A DNA stretch of 64,000 nt from Nitrospirota bacterium (GTDB lineage Bacteria > Nitrospirota > Thermodesulfovibrionia > Thermodesulfovibrionales > UBA6898), in assembly GCA_021814475.1 (NCBI GenBank), contig JAKAIE010000003.1:1-64000 (forward strand). Reading direction: 5' to 3'. Positions 32,901-41,750 of this stretch are shown here, in pieces (the first letter of the stretch is position 1; each line of letters opens with the position of its first letter). The notes under the pieces were generated by a model. The model ran no database searches and was not told the origin of the DNA. It saw only the letters and a program-made list of their open reading frames with translations. The position numbers were made by a program, and so were the translations under genes.

Positions 32901-35900
32901 AGGTCTTCTGGAAGCTCGGAAGCGTTCCGGCCTCGACGAGCGGCGACCTGACCGCAAAGGTGAAGATCCCGTGGGGGATCCCCGGCCATACGCCCTTCGG
33001 TGCCCATGCATGGATGGGCTGGACCGGGCCGATACCCACTTCTCATGATATCACCGGCTATCTGTCGTTTACGCCGAATGATCTAGTGTCACAGCGCGCC
33101 CTCGCCCCGGTTGAGATAACCGCACTGCTGCAGGACAGCAGCGTGAAGGCCCTCTATGACTATGCCGTTCAGCAGGGATACATGGATTTTGGCGTGGGCA
33201 CAGCCCATACGTTTTCAGGCGCGTCCGATGAAAAGCGGGTGCTGCTGCTGAATCCCGCGGATGGCAAAGTGGCGGCCGTTGTTTCGTCGGCTGACGGCAA
33301 CTTCCTGCAGTATATGGAAAAGGGGAAATACGGGTTCGGCAATACCATGGGTGAGGTCCTGATGAACTACGACTCCTCATCGTATGAAGTAGGAGGAGAC
33401 TGGGCAAAGATCCACAGCCCCTCGATGGGGCAGTGCATGTGGCAGTGTTCCATGCAGAACGGCACGGGATGGATGCTCGGCGACATACCTGCCCTGGGGA
33501 CAATAACGAATACCATCACAAACGGTGTGGGCTGCGCAAGCTGCCTCTCCAACCCCAAACAGAATACTGCGGACTGTAATTCCTGTCTCAGCCTTCTCAC
33601 CGACAAGCTCCCCGGGCTTGGGACCGCCACGGGGATCGCCAAATGCTACAATGACTGCCTCTCGTGTGTTGCTCAGGATCCTGGCGCGAACTGTTATCAC
33701 TGCACGCAGGATTTCAAATGGTGCCAGAAAGGCGGCCTGCAGACAGGGCAGGTCCCTGTCTCGACCCACACGCATACCTGCGACACCTCAACCGGACTCT
33801 ACATGCTCGGAGAGGAGATCGTCGCCTGTCCTCTGGACACCTGCCTGCCCAGCGAAATGGTCTGCCGGGTGAACGCACAGGGAGTAAGCGAGTGCAGTTG
33901 CTGCAGGCCCGAACTCGGGGAGGTCTGCTCCGGCGGGGAGATTAAGACATCTCACGATCCTAATATGCTGACCGGGCCGGGGGGAGATGTGGTGCGAGGG
34001 CAGACGCTTACGTACACCATCGAGTACCAGAACGTGGGGGCCGGGACCGCCTACGGGGTATATGTGACGGCAGAGCTGGATCAGCATCTGGATGACAGCA
34101 CACTTCTTATTCAGAACGGGGGAACCTATTACGCCGGCATAAGGACGCTGCACTGGCTGATCGGAGATCTTCCTCCGGGACAGGGCGGTACCGTTTCGTA
34201 CAGCGTGAACGTAAAGAGCGACGCAGCAATCGGCGCTCAGATCGTGGGGCTCGCAAAGGTCTATTTCCCGAGCGTTCCGGAGATCACGCCAACGAACCCT
34301 GTCGTCTCTTTTGTAAGGCCCGTCACCGCGCTGCCCCAGACAATTGATGCGTATTCAGGCACTGCGGTGGCGGTCACGCTTGCGGGCAGCGACCCTACAG
34401 GCAATCCTCTCACCTATACTCTCCGGACAGGACCCTCGATGGGTGGGCTCACAGGGACTCCCCCGAATCTCAGCTACACATCGGCAGCGGCCTTTTCCGG
34501 CATCGACTCATTCACGTATACGGTTACTGACGGCATCACCGAGAGCGACCCTGCCACGGTGTCGATACGCGTGAACCCGTCACCCGCCGATACCACGCCG
34601 CCTCAGGTTACAGCGGTCACCCCCCGAGATGGCACCAGTATCGCCGTCTCGATGGTGGAGTATCCGCCGTCATCCTTTTATCCGCTGATCAGGGCCTATT
34701 TCAACAAGCCCCTGGATCCCGCGACGGTCACTGCCGGCAATTTTGTTGTGACAGCCGGCGGCGTCCCCGTGTCGGGCACTGTCAGCTTTGACGGCTCGGA
34801 CAACAGTATTATATTTGCCCCTTCGGGTCCGCTTTCGTATTCGACAGTGTATTTGGTCACACTGAATACCGGTATAAAGGACCTCGTCGGCAATGGTCTC
34901 GCCATGCAGTATTCCTGGAGCTTTACGACCTTTGGTGCGGCGGCGATAAACGCCAGTCCCCTGATGACCGACTTCGGGACGATCGGGACGCACACTGAGA
35001 AGGTGCTGACCGTCTCGATATTCAACACCGGCGCGGATTACCTGCATATAACCTCGGTCAGTCTCGGCGGAGCAGACAGTGCCATGTTCTCGATCGTGTC
35101 GGATCTCTGCTCATCATCCATCATCATCCCGGGGGGGTCCTGCACAGTGGATGTGAGCTTCCTTCCGACCGTCACCGGGCCGAAGTCAGCAACCCTCAGC
35201 GTGGAGAGCAGCAGTTCGCCTCTGTTGACCTCGCTGAGCGGCAGCGCCTTATTGTCGCAATGGACGATCGGCGTGAACAGGTCCGGCAGCGGAAGCGGCA
35301 TAGTCACCAGCAATCCGGCCGGCATAAACTGCGGGGCGGTTTGTTCGGCGACGTATGACGACGGGATCACCGTCGAACTCTCCGCGCTGCCGGATCCGGC
35401 ATCGGACTTTGGCGGCTGGTCCGGCAATTGCGCCGGGAATGCAAGCCCCTGTTCGGTCCTTATGGAAGGCCCCAGGACGGTGAATGCGCCTTTCAACCTG
35501 ATCGCGAATTTTACGGCCGACCCGCTCTCGGGAGGAGCGCCCCTGGTGGTGAACTTTACCGACCTGTCTTCCGCGGGCAGTTCTTCCTGGTTATGGATCT
35601 TCGGTGACGGCGGATCGGGTGCGACAAAGAATCCGACCCATGTCTACCTGGATCCAGGCTCCTATCCCGTCTCCCTCGTGGCGTGGGGAGGCGGCGATGT
35701 CTACAGCATCACCAGGGACAATTACGTGACTGTCACCGCGTGCCAGGACAGGTATGCCCGTTCAGGCAACGGGGTGTTTACGCCGTATGACCTGATCCAG
35801 GATGCGTACGATAACGCCGGCCCGGGGGATTACCTTGACACCCTCGGGATCGGGATCGTGGAAAGCCCGCGCTTCGACCTTGGCAAGGATATCATTTTCA

Positions 35901-36013
35901 GGGGAGGGTGGGACTGCGGATTCAATACCAATGCGTGGTTGAGGACGGTTGTCCACGGGGTACTCACCATCAGCGGAGGTCCGGTTACCATAGAAGGGCT
36001 GTCGATACAGTAA
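29999..36013 (+). CDS. Giant secreted FG-GAP/DUF11/PKD multidomain protein
   Basis: A 2004-residue secreted protein. After a signal peptide (about 1-22) come some 14 FG-GAP (VCBS-like) repeats to about residue 790, each with a D-x-[DN]-x-[DNS] calcium loop such as DVNGDGRPD. Two DUF11 domains follow (about 800-1030), then a Cys-rich segment at about 1143-1315, another DUF11 domain (1320-1440), a cadherin-like stretch, an Ig-like fold (about 1530-1645), a DUF1573/choice-of-anchor-D-like domain, a divergent repeat with GINCGAVCSATYDDG, and a PKD domain at about 1840-1920. It ends in a short beta-helix-like region. It is probably a Ca2+-stabilised surface or extracellular protein. No sortase or clear anchoring signal is visible. 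The Shine-Dalgarno is GGGAGGG. Confidence 0.88.
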   Translation: MLQKRVIFVVVVFTLLFGGEVHAAVSFVQPRPLPLTFTSDGSVAGLAKADVNGDGRPDIAVTYSAGGAGYIGLLLGDGNGQFKAPIVIALPTGAYNTFGGGIIAKDFDMDGVADLAVAASDGHGNNSVLFFKGRGDGTFNSPVPSALSTAGNGAPGQLQSSDLNGDAIPDIVTLDNGENKIAVLIGNGDGTFRAPVYYATGANPQDMAITDLNNDGKPDIVAGSYNDQNLTVFINDGTGVFASAQYPARIQLTGLYIGDFNKDGNNDLVMTGFGGPNCGTNCLVFVPGKGDGTFDPIPDGNFSPMIDWLSSSNSQKEIMDINGDGNPDIVVPVANGSNEVLVGLGRGDGTFSPYVYAAASATTGNNSANVDGGTPASVIAGDFDADGNPDIVVGESLNNTRNGGLSYLPGDTQGRFRSPRLFQLGHGLSSTTKSIVGGDFDNDGKADAVVITDALDFIKGNGDGTFAPSTVALGHISGPGEFYNTLRTADFDRDNNLDVVWLATGGVQGGYAPRNIAAFGNGDGTFPAYTVFSNSGSWAGVNLVIADFNNDSYPDIAVWASNPGSNNGRIEVFLYNTASPRTFVSPAGFSPMSLDPLSYYPGHALGTGDFDGDGNVDIIAHSTAGGSPDRLLFFRGNGDGTFAAPTSASFGLPEMNDFKSADLNKDGKLDLVGFGGGGAYVFLGNGDGTFAPPVYYDAGPYPAEIRLVDMDGDGNIDIVAATGRSTVVLPGKGDGTFGPAVRLAIGNASNFALDTADLDGDGKPDIVAGQNSGSRYSVTSLLNDSGARSDIRITAAQSPSSTDVGQPVTFTVTVTNDGPDTATGIVVNLTVPLNGMITSITAGQGSCTGTNTASCSVGDLANGANTTITVVAVPALAGMPLWIAADGYSTSSEANFINNGSSVSTAINSEYLKLYFPQVVMVGDTVDFVVRYANISGVALQDVVVVLDLPLLEYVSSNNGIYNANKGQVFWKLGSVPASTSGDLTAKVKIPWGIPGHTPFGAHAWMGWTGPIPTSHDITGYLSFTPNDLVSQRALAPVEITALLQDSSVKALYDYAVQQGYMDFGVGTAHTFSGASDEKRVLLLNPADGKVAAVVSSADGNFLQYMEKGKYGFGNTMGEVLMNYDSSSYEVGGDWAKIHSPSMGQCMWQCSMQNGTGWMLGDIPALGTITNTITNGVGCASCLSNPKQNTADCNSCLSLLTDKLPGLGTATGIAKCYNDCLSCVAQDPGANCYHCTQDFKWCQKGGLQTGQVPVSTHTHTCDTSTGLYMLGEEIVACPLDTCLPSEMVCRVNAQGVSECSCCRPELGEVCSGGEIKTSHDPNMLTGPGGDVVRGQTLTYTIEYQNVGAGTAYGVYVTAELDQHLDDSTLLIQNGGTYYAGIRTLHWLIGDLPPGQGGTVSYSVNVKSDAAIGAQIVGLAKVYFPSVPEITPTNPVVSFVRPVTALPQTIDAYSGTAVAVTLAGSDPTGNPLTYTLRTGPSMGGLTGTPPNLSYTSAAAFSGIDSFTYTVTDGITESDPATVSIRVNPSPADTTPPQVTAVTPRDGTSIAVSMVEYPPSSFYPLIRAYFNKPLDPATVTAGNFVVTAGGVPVSGTVSFDGSDNSIIFAPSGPLSYSTVYLVTLNTGIKDLVGNGLAMQYSWSFTTFGAAAINASPLMTDFGTIGTHTEKVLTVSIFNTGADYLHITSVSLGGADSAMFSIVSDLCSSSIIIPGGSCTVDVSFLPTVTGPKSATLSVESSSSPLLTSLSGSALLSQWTIGVNRSGSGSGIVTSNPAGINCGAVCSATYDDGITVELSALPDPASDFGGWSGNCAGNASPCSVLMEGPRTVNAPFNLIANFTADPLSGGAPLVVNFTDLSSAGSSSWLWIFGDGGSGATKNPTHVYLDPGSYPVSLVAWGGGDVYSITRDNYVTVTACQDRYARSGNGVFTPYDLIQDAYDNAGPGDYLDTLGIGIVESPRFDLGKDIIFRGGWDCGFNTNAWLRTVVHGVLTISGGPVTIEGLSIQ

Positions 36014-36061
36014 ACAGATCTGCGGATTGCTCTGCTGCGGGTATGCCGTTCATTTCCGGAT

Positions 36062-36089
36062 GTTTGGGTCCGGCCGTTTGGGTCCGGCC
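36062..36089. repeat. Tandem 14-base duplication
   Basis: GTTTGGGTCCGGCC occurs twice in direct tandem in the gap between the FG-GAP protein gene and the convergent DUF512 gene. It is followed by a G+C-rich inverted repeat around GCCGG. It may be part of a bidirectional terminator, though no T-run is present. Confidence 0.6.
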
Positions 36090-36115
36090 GGCATTCCCGG
36101 CTATGAGCCGGAGCG

Positions 36116-37417
36116 TTACCCGGCGGAGGCGCCGGCTAATGCATCGACCAGTCCCTGCGGTTCCGATGAGATCCTCAGCGTCCTGAGGCCAGTCGCCTCT
36201 TCCAGGTCCTTCAGGGTTACGTCGTCGAGGAAGATATCCTCGTCTTCCTTCAGGGTGACGTCGGGGATGAGGAGGGTGTCAAATCCGTCAGACTGTTCAT
36301 GCAGGGTCCTGATGATGTCGCGGCCGGTAAGGAGCCCGGTGACTGTCACCGACTGCCCGAAGAAATTGTTGTTGACCGGCATCACCTCGATCGAAAGGTC
36401 CTCCTTTTCACGAAGGCGGTCAACAAACTTTTTCAGGAACGGGTGGAAGGACGTGCCGGTGACGGTGACACACCTGCCGATGGATTTCCGGTCCTTCTGA
36501 ACCCTGACCTTTTTTGCCTGGCTCAGGAAAAGGGGTACCATCCCCACCCCGTTTTCGATCTGGGGAAGAGTCCCATAGTCGCGAAGGGGCGGGAACGCTA
36601 TGCCGGCCTTTATGAACATCTCGTCGGAGCAGAAGACGACCGGATCCCCGTGCTTCTTCATGAACCGTTTCTGGAACACCTGGACCATCTGGATCGTCTT
36701 TGCGGCATCCTCGGCCGTCACCGGAGCCAGCTGCTGCCGGCGGTGCATTGTCAGGCCGACCGGCACCACGGCGACCGACGCTACATAGGGGAAGAAGCGG
36801 TAAAGGTCCCTTATTGTGTTATGCAGTTCCTTCCCGTCATTGTAGCCGGGGCAGAGGACGATCTGGGTATGCATCCTGATCTTGTGAGACGAGAAGAAGT
36901 CGAGTTCCTTCACGATGTCGCAGCCTGCCGCGGTGCCAAGCATCCGGTTGCGCAGTTCCGCATTGGTGGTGTGGACCGATATATAGAGCGGGCTCAGCCG
37001 CTGTTCGACAATCCTCTTTCTTTCCAGGTCGTCGATATTCGAGAGCGTCATATAGTTTCCGTAGAGGAACGAGAGCCGGTAATCCTCGTCCTTGACATAT
37101 AACGATTTTCTGAGCCCCTTCGGAAGCTGCTTCACAAAACAGAAGATGCAGTTGTTCCTGCAGGTCTTGACCTTGAACGATTTGATCGTGAGCCCGAGGT
37201 CCTCATCTTCACAGGGGATATTGAGTTCGTGCCTGACGCCGTCGCGGGAGTAGACAAGGTTGAGAGCATCGTACCCGCGGTGGAACATCAGGTCGATCGC
37301 GTCCTGGAGCTTCTGTCCCTCCACCGATATCAGCCTGTCCCCCGGCCTCAGCCCTGCGCGGTCCGCGGGACTGCCCCCAGAGACCTCTTCTATCTCGATG
37401 CCGTGCTTACCCGCCAT
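36116..37417 (-). CDS. DUF512 radical-SAM-like protein with PDZ domain
   Basis: A 433-residue protein. The N terminus is a PDZ-like domain (about residues 5-75, GSPADRAGLRPGDRLIS), followed by a Cys motif CRNNCIFCFVKQLPKG near residue 91 that resembles the radical SAM C-x3-C-x2-C pattern, and then the DUF512 domain. A related cyanobacterial group is annotated as an Fe-S oxidoreductase, but no reaction is known. The 5' end overlaps pgsA by 11 bases, making it the last gene of a leftward operon. Its product is probably cytoplasmic. Confidence 0.8.
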   Translation of the reverse strand: MAGKHGIEIEEVSGGSPADRAGLRPGDRLISVEGQKLQDAIDLMFHRGYDALNLVYSRDGVRHELNIPCEDEDLGLTIKSFKVKTCRNNCIFCFVKQLPKGLRKSLYVKDEDYRLSFLYGNYMTLSNIDDLERKRIVEQRLSPLYISVHTTNAELRNRMLGTAAGCDIVKELDFFSSHKIRMHTQIVLCPGYNDGKELHNTIRDLYRFFPYVASVAVVPVGLTMHRRQQLAPVTAEDAAKTIQMVQVFQKRFMKKHGDPVVFCSDEMFIKAGIAFPPLRDYGTLPQIENGVGMVPLFLSQAKKVRVQKDRKSIGRCVTVTGTSFHPFLKKFVDRLREKEDLSIEVMPVNNNFFGQSVTVTGLLTGRDIIRTLHEQSDGFDTLLIPDVTLKEDEDIFLDDVTLKDLEEATGLRTLRISSEPQGLVDALAGASAG

Positions 37418-37982
37418 GTGCCTGTCTTAACCCCCTGTAGAGATACTGGATGCCCGAGACCGCGGTCAGCGAGGCGGTGATTATGATGAAACCCGTAGGG
37501 ACGGGCGGCAGTGACGGTTCCGTGACGCTCAGGAGCACATATGCCAGGAGCGCCAGTTGGGACGCGATCGCCGCCTTGCCGAGAAAGACCGGCTCCACCT
37601 TCGATTTGTTGTAGATCAGGGTCAGCAGCAGCCATCCGACCACCACTATGAGGTCCCTGCTGATGACCGTGATCGTGAGCCATTTCGGTATCCATCCATA
37701 GACCGAGAAAAGGACGAAAGAGGTCACGAGCAGGAACTTGTCGGCGAGCGGGTCGAGGAAGGTCCCTAGCCTGGTCTGCTGGCCGGTGAGCCTGGCGAGG
37801 AGCCCGTCGAGTATGTCCGTTACCGAGGCCAGGACGAAGAGATACAGCGCATGCCTGAGCCTCCCGTAGATGACCGCGGTCACAAAGAGGGGGATGATCA
37901 CGATTCTGGTGATCGTCAGCGTGTTGGGTATATTCAGAAGATGTTCCCCCCTTTCTTTTTCCGATCCGGCCGAAATGTTCAT
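37407..37982 (-). CDS. pgsA: CDP-diacylglycerol-glycerol-3-phosphate 3-phosphatidyltransferase
   Basis: A 191-residue inner-membrane enzyme of the CDP-alcohol phosphotransferase family, which makes phosphatidylglycerol phosphate. The diagnostic motif DGLLAR...G...D...D is complete: Asp59, Gly60, Ala63, Arg64, Gly73, Asp77 and Asp81. About four to five helices are visible. The upstream start at 37982 gives 15 extra residues before the usual LLNIPNTLTITRI N terminus; an alternative CTG start after AGGGGGG would match other PgsA proteins better, so the exact start is uncertain. Confidence 0.85.
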   Translation of the reverse strand: MNISAGSEKERGEHLLNIPNTLTITRIVIIPLFVTAVIYGRLRHALYLFVLASVTDILDGLLARLTGQQTRLGTFLDPLADKFLLVTSFVLFSVYGWIPKWLTITVISRDLIVVVGWLLLTLIYNKSKVEPVFLGKAAIASQLALLAYVLLSVTEPSLPPVPTGFIIITASLTAVSGIQYLYRGLRQAHGG

Positions 37983-38005
37983 GCCCGCGTTACAGGATTT
38001 CCGGG

Positions 38006-39079
38006 TCAGGGGATGTTGAACGGAGGTTCCGTAAATGCGAGTGCCAGGCCGAGCTTCCTGTAGCAGCCAGGCTTCATTCTGCCGACGAGGTAGGACCTTA
38101 ATACCTCCGCATGGCAGCGTTCGACCATGAAGCCGTGCTGCAGGGCCTCTGCCACTGCGCCTTCGGCAAGCCGGAGCGCTGTTTTCTTCCTTCCCTCAAG
38201 CAGAGCCACTTCCGCCATCCCGAGCCGCGCATAAATCATCCCCCGCGGGTCTTTTGTCTGTCTGAAGAACGATTCCGCCTGTTTGAAATATTCTGTGGCC
38301 TCCTTGTGTTTGCCGAGCATCTTCTGTGTTGTTCCCATGCTCCAGACAGTATAGGCATAGCTGACCCTGTCCCCAATCCTGTTGTAGATCGTGGAGGCCC
38401 GTTTGAAATGGGCCATGGCGCTTTTGTAGTCCCCGAGCATCCGGTAGGCGTTGCCGGTGCCGCAGTAGGAGTAGGCCATGCCGAAGCGGTCCTTGATCCC
38501 GGCAAAGAGCCTGTTGGCGGACTGATAATATTTCAGCGATTCACGGAACAGTCCCGCGATCCGGTGTGTGCCGCCAAGCCCGCAGAGACAGTAGCCTGTC
38601 GAGGGCTTCGACTTCAGTTTTTTGAAGAGTTCGAGAGCCTCGTTATAGGTCCTGATCGCAGAGGGTATGTCGCCCTTGATCCTGAACGTTCCGGCGATCG
38701 CCCAGAGCGCAAAGGCTGTTGCGGGAGCGTCCTTTCTCTTCATATAAAAGCCGAGCGCCTTTTTCGAAAAGGCGAGGGCGTTCCTCCAGTCGCCACGGCC
38801 CCGGAACGAAAGGCCGATGTTGATCTGCGCATCGGCGATTGATACCGGATCCCCAAGAAGACGCGCGGTTTCTATCGCCCTGATATAGTGTTCAAGTGCC
38901 TTGTCGAAGTCCCCCGTCATCCTCGAAACGTCGCCGATCGCCATCTGGCAGTCGAGTATGCCCTGGAGGTCTTTTTTCGAACTGAACCCCTTCAGGGCCT
39001 TCCGGAACAGTTCAAGCGATTCCATATACTGGCTTTTCTTTCTCAGGCCTTCCGCCTTTGTGAATATCTTCTTAGGCAT
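38006..39079 (-). CDS. TPR-repeat protein
   Basis: A 357-residue protein composed of about seven tetratricopeptide-like repeats of 40 residues, with recurring G(D/N)(F/Y)..A...Y..A, as in GDFDKALEHYIRAIETARLLGD and GDYKSAMAHFKRASTIYNRIGD. No signal peptide or catalytic domain is present. It is probably a cytoplasmic adaptor or scaffold. The start overlaps the rpe stop by 8 bases, showing translational coupling in the rsmB-PASTA-rpe-TPR operon. The binding partner is unknown. Confidence 0.8.
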   Translation of the reverse strand: MPKKIFTKAEGLRKKSQYMESLELFRKALKGFSSKKDLQGILDCQMAIGDVSRMTGDFDKALEHYIRAIETARLLGDPVSIADAQINIGLSFRGRGDWRNALAFSKKALGFYMKRKDAPATAFALWAIAGTFRIKGDIPSAIRTYNEALELFKKLKSKPSTGYCLCGLGGTHRIAGLFRESLKYYQSANRLFAGIKDRFGMAYSYCGTGNAYRMLGDYKSAMAHFKRASTIYNRIGDRVSYAYTVWSMGTTQKMLGKHKEATEYFKQAESFFRQTKDPRGMIYARLGMAEVALLEGRKKTALRLAEGAVAEALQHGFMVERCHAEVLRSYLVGRMKPGCYRKLGLALAFTEPPFNIP

Positions 39080-39731
39080 CGCCGAATGCCCTCCTTATCT
39101 TTTCCATCGTGGCCCTGTAATCGCCTGACTTGAAGAATGCCGACCCCATGACGAGTATGTCTGCGCCGGCATCTGCCACCTCGCGCGCATTCTCCGGCTT
39201 GACGCCGCCGTCGACCTCTATCTCGGTCTTCAGGCCCCTGTCGGAGATCAGTTTTTTGAGCTGCCGGAGCTTGGTGAGGGAATAGGGGATGAAATCCTGC
39301 CCTCCGAAACCCGGGTTGACAGACATCAGAAGGACCATATCCGTATCCTGGATTATATCTTCGAGGAGACGGACCGGCGTGGCCGGGTTGATCGATACCC
39401 CCGCCCTGACCCCGCGTTCCCTGATGCTCTGCACCGAGCGGTGCAGGTGCGCCGTCGCCTCGAGGTGCACGGTAAGGATGTCTGCGCCGGCCTTGATAAA
39501 ATCAGGTATGTAGCGGTCGGGGTCGCTGATCATCAGGTGCACGTCGAGAGGCACTTTCGCGACCTTTTTGAGCGCCTCGACGACTACAGGTCCGATGGTG
39601 ATGTTCGGCACGAAATGGCCGTCCATCACATCGACATGGAGCATCGCCGCCCCGGCCTCCTCCGCCGCCCTGACCTCCTCCGCGAGTCTCGAAAAATCCG
39701 CTGATAAAAGTGATGGAGATATCCTGATCAT
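39072..39731 (-). CDS. rpe: Ribulose-phosphate 3-epimerase
   Basis: A 219-residue TIM-barrel enzyme that interconverts ribulose 5-phosphate and xylulose 5-phosphate. It has the signature LHVDVMDGHFVPNITIGP (residues about 35-52), HLMISDPDRYI, and the GFGGQDF and EVDGGVKPENA segments. Length and motifs are typical. It overlaps the upstream PASTA gene by 4 bases and the TPR gene by 8 bases. This placement between envelope and tRNA/rRNA modification genes is seen in several bacterial groups. Confidence 0.95.
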   Translation of the reverse strand: MIRISPSLLSADFSRLAEEVRAAEEAGAAMLHVDVMDGHFVPNITIGPVVVEALKKVAKVPLDVHLMISDPDRYIPDFIKAGADILTVHLEATAHLHRSVQSIRERGVRAGVSINPATPVRLLEDIIQDTDMVLLMSVNPGFGGQDFIPYSLTKLRQLKKLISDRGLKTEIEVDGGVKPENAREVADAGADILVMGSAFFKSGDYRATMEKIRRAFGDA

Positions 39732-40435
39732 GGTGTGCTCACCTCTTTCAATTCAAAATAGACCTTCTCTCCGCCCTTGACCGTTGTCCCGGCCTTCGGT
39801 TTCTGTCCGGAGACCACTGTCCCGGCGCCTTTCGTCTCGACCGTGAGACCCATCCTGGAAGCGAGCTCCTTTGCCTCGTCGAGCGGTTTATTCACAAAAT
39901 CCGGCAGGGTATAGGGCACCTCGTGCGGGCCTGCACTGACCAATACCGTGATACTGTCTGTCAGGCGATCGTCGGCTTCGGGTCTCTGGGCCACGATCTT
40001 CCCCTTCTCTACAGCGTCCGAGTGGACGGTGATGATGCCGCCGATCCTGAGCCCTTTCTGCAGCAGGAGAGACTCGGCATCCGCAAGGGGCATGTTCACG
40101 AGGGAGGGAACAGAAAGGACCCTCGGTCCCTTGCTCACGACCACCTTGATGGCGTGCCGTTCCTTTACCTTGTTGCCTGCGGGAACGTCCTGCCGGATTA
40201 TCTTTCCGGTCGGGATCTCGGCGTCGTAGTCTTCCCCCTCGATCTTGAGATACAGACCTTCCTTGCTCAGGACCTCATTGGCCTCGACCAGCGACTTGTT
40301 CACCAGTGAGGGCACCTCGACGGTGCGGCTGAAGCTCAGGATGCTGAAGGTGACATACCCGAAGACAAGACCTAGGAGCACGAACGCGGCGAGCGCGAGG
40401 GGTATCCTCAGCAGGCGGATCAGTCCCTTCGGCAC
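39728..40435 (-). CDS. PASTA-domain membrane protein
   Basis: A 235-residue protein with a short cytoplasmic N terminus, one transmembrane helix (about residues 12-34) and three PASTA domains, each beginning near VPSLVN, SVPSLVN and YTLPDFVN. PASTA domains bind peptidoglycan fragments or beta-lactams in kinases and penicillin-binding proteins. No kinase domain is present, so it may be a wall-sensing or wall-binding accessory. It overlaps rsmB by 16 bases at the 5' end and rpe by 4 bases at the 3' end. Confidence 0.83.
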   Translation of the reverse strand: MPKGLIRLLRIPLALAAFVLLGLVFGYVTFSILSFSRTVEVPSLVNKSLVEANEVLSKEGLYLKIEGEDYDAEIPTGKIIRQDVPAGNKVKERHAIKVVVSKGPRVLSVPSLVNMPLADAESLLLQKGLRIGGIITVHSDAVEKGKIVAQRPEADDRLTDSITVLVSAGPHEVPYTLPDFVNKPLDEAKELASRMGLTVETKGAGTVVSGQKPKAGTTVKGGEKVYFELKEVSTP

Positions 40436-41742
40436 AGCGCTGCCCCGAAAAATCCATCCATTGTATGTATATGTGGAAATGTCCTCATGAAACCCTCTGA
40501 GAGAAACTCCTTCAGCAACGGCACGTCAGCATCTATAATACGGAATTCCCCTTCGGGCTTCAAGAAGTCGGCGATCACCATCTCACCCTCTTCAGGTTCC
40601 GTGGAGCAGACCGCATAGACCAGCCTGCCGCCGGGCTTCAGCAGGCGGGAGACCCTTCTGAGCAGATGCAGCTGTTTTTCCCTGAAACGCAGCAGATCCG
40701 CGGCCGTATGCCGGTATTTCACATCGGGGTTCCTCCTGATCACGCCGGTGGCGGAGCAGGGCGCATCGAGCAGTATCCGGTCGAATGTCCCCGCACTCTC
40801 CATCTCCGCGGCATCGCCGTTGACGATGGCGACACTCCGGAGACCGAACACCGCCACGTTTTCACGGAGCTGGTTCGTCCTGGCGAAGTCCCGCTCGACC
40901 GCGACCACCTCACCCTCGTCGCGCATCAACTGGGCGATCTGGGTCGCCTTTCCGCCAGGGGCTGCGCAGGCATCGAGGACCCTCTCTCCGGGCAGAGGCC
41001 CCAGAAGATAGGGGATAAGCTGGGAGGCCTCATCCTGGACCGCGAACAAGCCGTGTGCAAACGAGAGGTCCTCGTACGAGATCTGGCCTTCAAGGACGAT
41101 CCCATCGGGGGCATGACGCGTCGGGGCCGCGGCGATCCCGTTCCTGAGAAAGAGGGCTGTCAGTTCCTCCCTTGTCGTCCTCAGGGTATTCGTCCTGACG
41201 GTAAAAGGCGGCCTCATATTATTCGCCTCGGCCAGGCGGAGGGCTTCCTCTTCCCCGAAACGGGAGATCCAGCGGCTGACCAGCCATCGGGGATGAGACG
41301 TGTTCAGCGCGATGACGGAGGCCGGGTCGTCCATTCTGACCGGCAGTACAAAACGCTCCTTCTGCCGGATGACGTTCCGCAGAACCGCATTGACCAGCGA
41401 AGGTTTCGCGGTCCTGTCTTTTCTGCCGATCGCCTTTTCCAGTTCAACCGATTCATGGACGACCGCCCAGTCCGGTACGCGCATGAAATAGAGCTGGTAC
41501 AGCGCGGTCCTCAGGTTGTTGACCGTCATCGTCCCGAGTTTTGACGGCTGCTTCAGAAAGTGTCCGAGTATCCAGTCAAGGGTGTCGCGGTATCTCAGGA
41601 CGCCGTAGACGATCTCCATCAGGAACCCCCGATCGCGCCGGTCTAGATCCTTAGCGGTGAGGTCGATCGCGGGTTTCGGCCGCGTGTCTCCGGCGAATAT
41701 CAGGGAAAGGGCTTCTGCAGCCTGAAGGCGCGCGTTCGGCAT
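40420..41742 (-). CDS. rsmB: 16S rRNA m5C967 methyltransferase
   Basis: A 440-residue protein with an N-terminal NusB-like helical domain (about residues 1-140) and a C-terminal Rossmann-fold methyltransferase. The SAM site is DACAAPGGKATQ, motif IV is DAPCSATGVIRRNPDVK and motif VI includes VYAVCSTEPEEGE, supplying the two cysteines of m5C enzymes. It methylates C967 of 16S rRNA in E. coli. It lies on the strand opposite def and fmt; the def-fmt-rsmB grouping is widespread and here is split divergently. Confidence 0.93.
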   Translation of the reverse strand: MPNARLQAAEALSLIFAGDTRPKPAIDLTAKDLDRRDRGFLMEIVYGVLRYRDTLDWILGHFLKQPSKLGTMTVNNLRTALYQLYFMRVPDWAVVHESVELEKAIGRKDRTAKPSLVNAVLRNVIRQKERFVLPVRMDDPASVIALNTSHPRWLVSRWISRFGEEEALRLAEANNMRPPFTVRTNTLRTTREELTALFLRNGIAAAPTRHAPDGIVLEGQISYEDLSFAHGLFAVQDEASQLIPYLLGPLPGERVLDACAAPGGKATQIAQLMRDEGEVVAVERDFARTNQLRENVAVFGLRSVAIVNGDAAEMESAGTFDRILLDAPCSATGVIRRNPDVKYRHTAADLLRFREKQLHLLRRVSRLLKPGGRLVYAVCSTEPEEGEMVIADFLKPEGEFRIIDADVPLLKEFLSEGFMRTFPHIHTMDGFFGAALCRRD

Positions 41743-41750
41743 GTCGTCCG

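Noticed and set aside
36062-36089. 14-base tandem duplication as a mobile-element target duplication
   Set aside because: The copies are directly adjacent with nothing between them and no inverted terminal repeats nearby; simple slippage is more likely.
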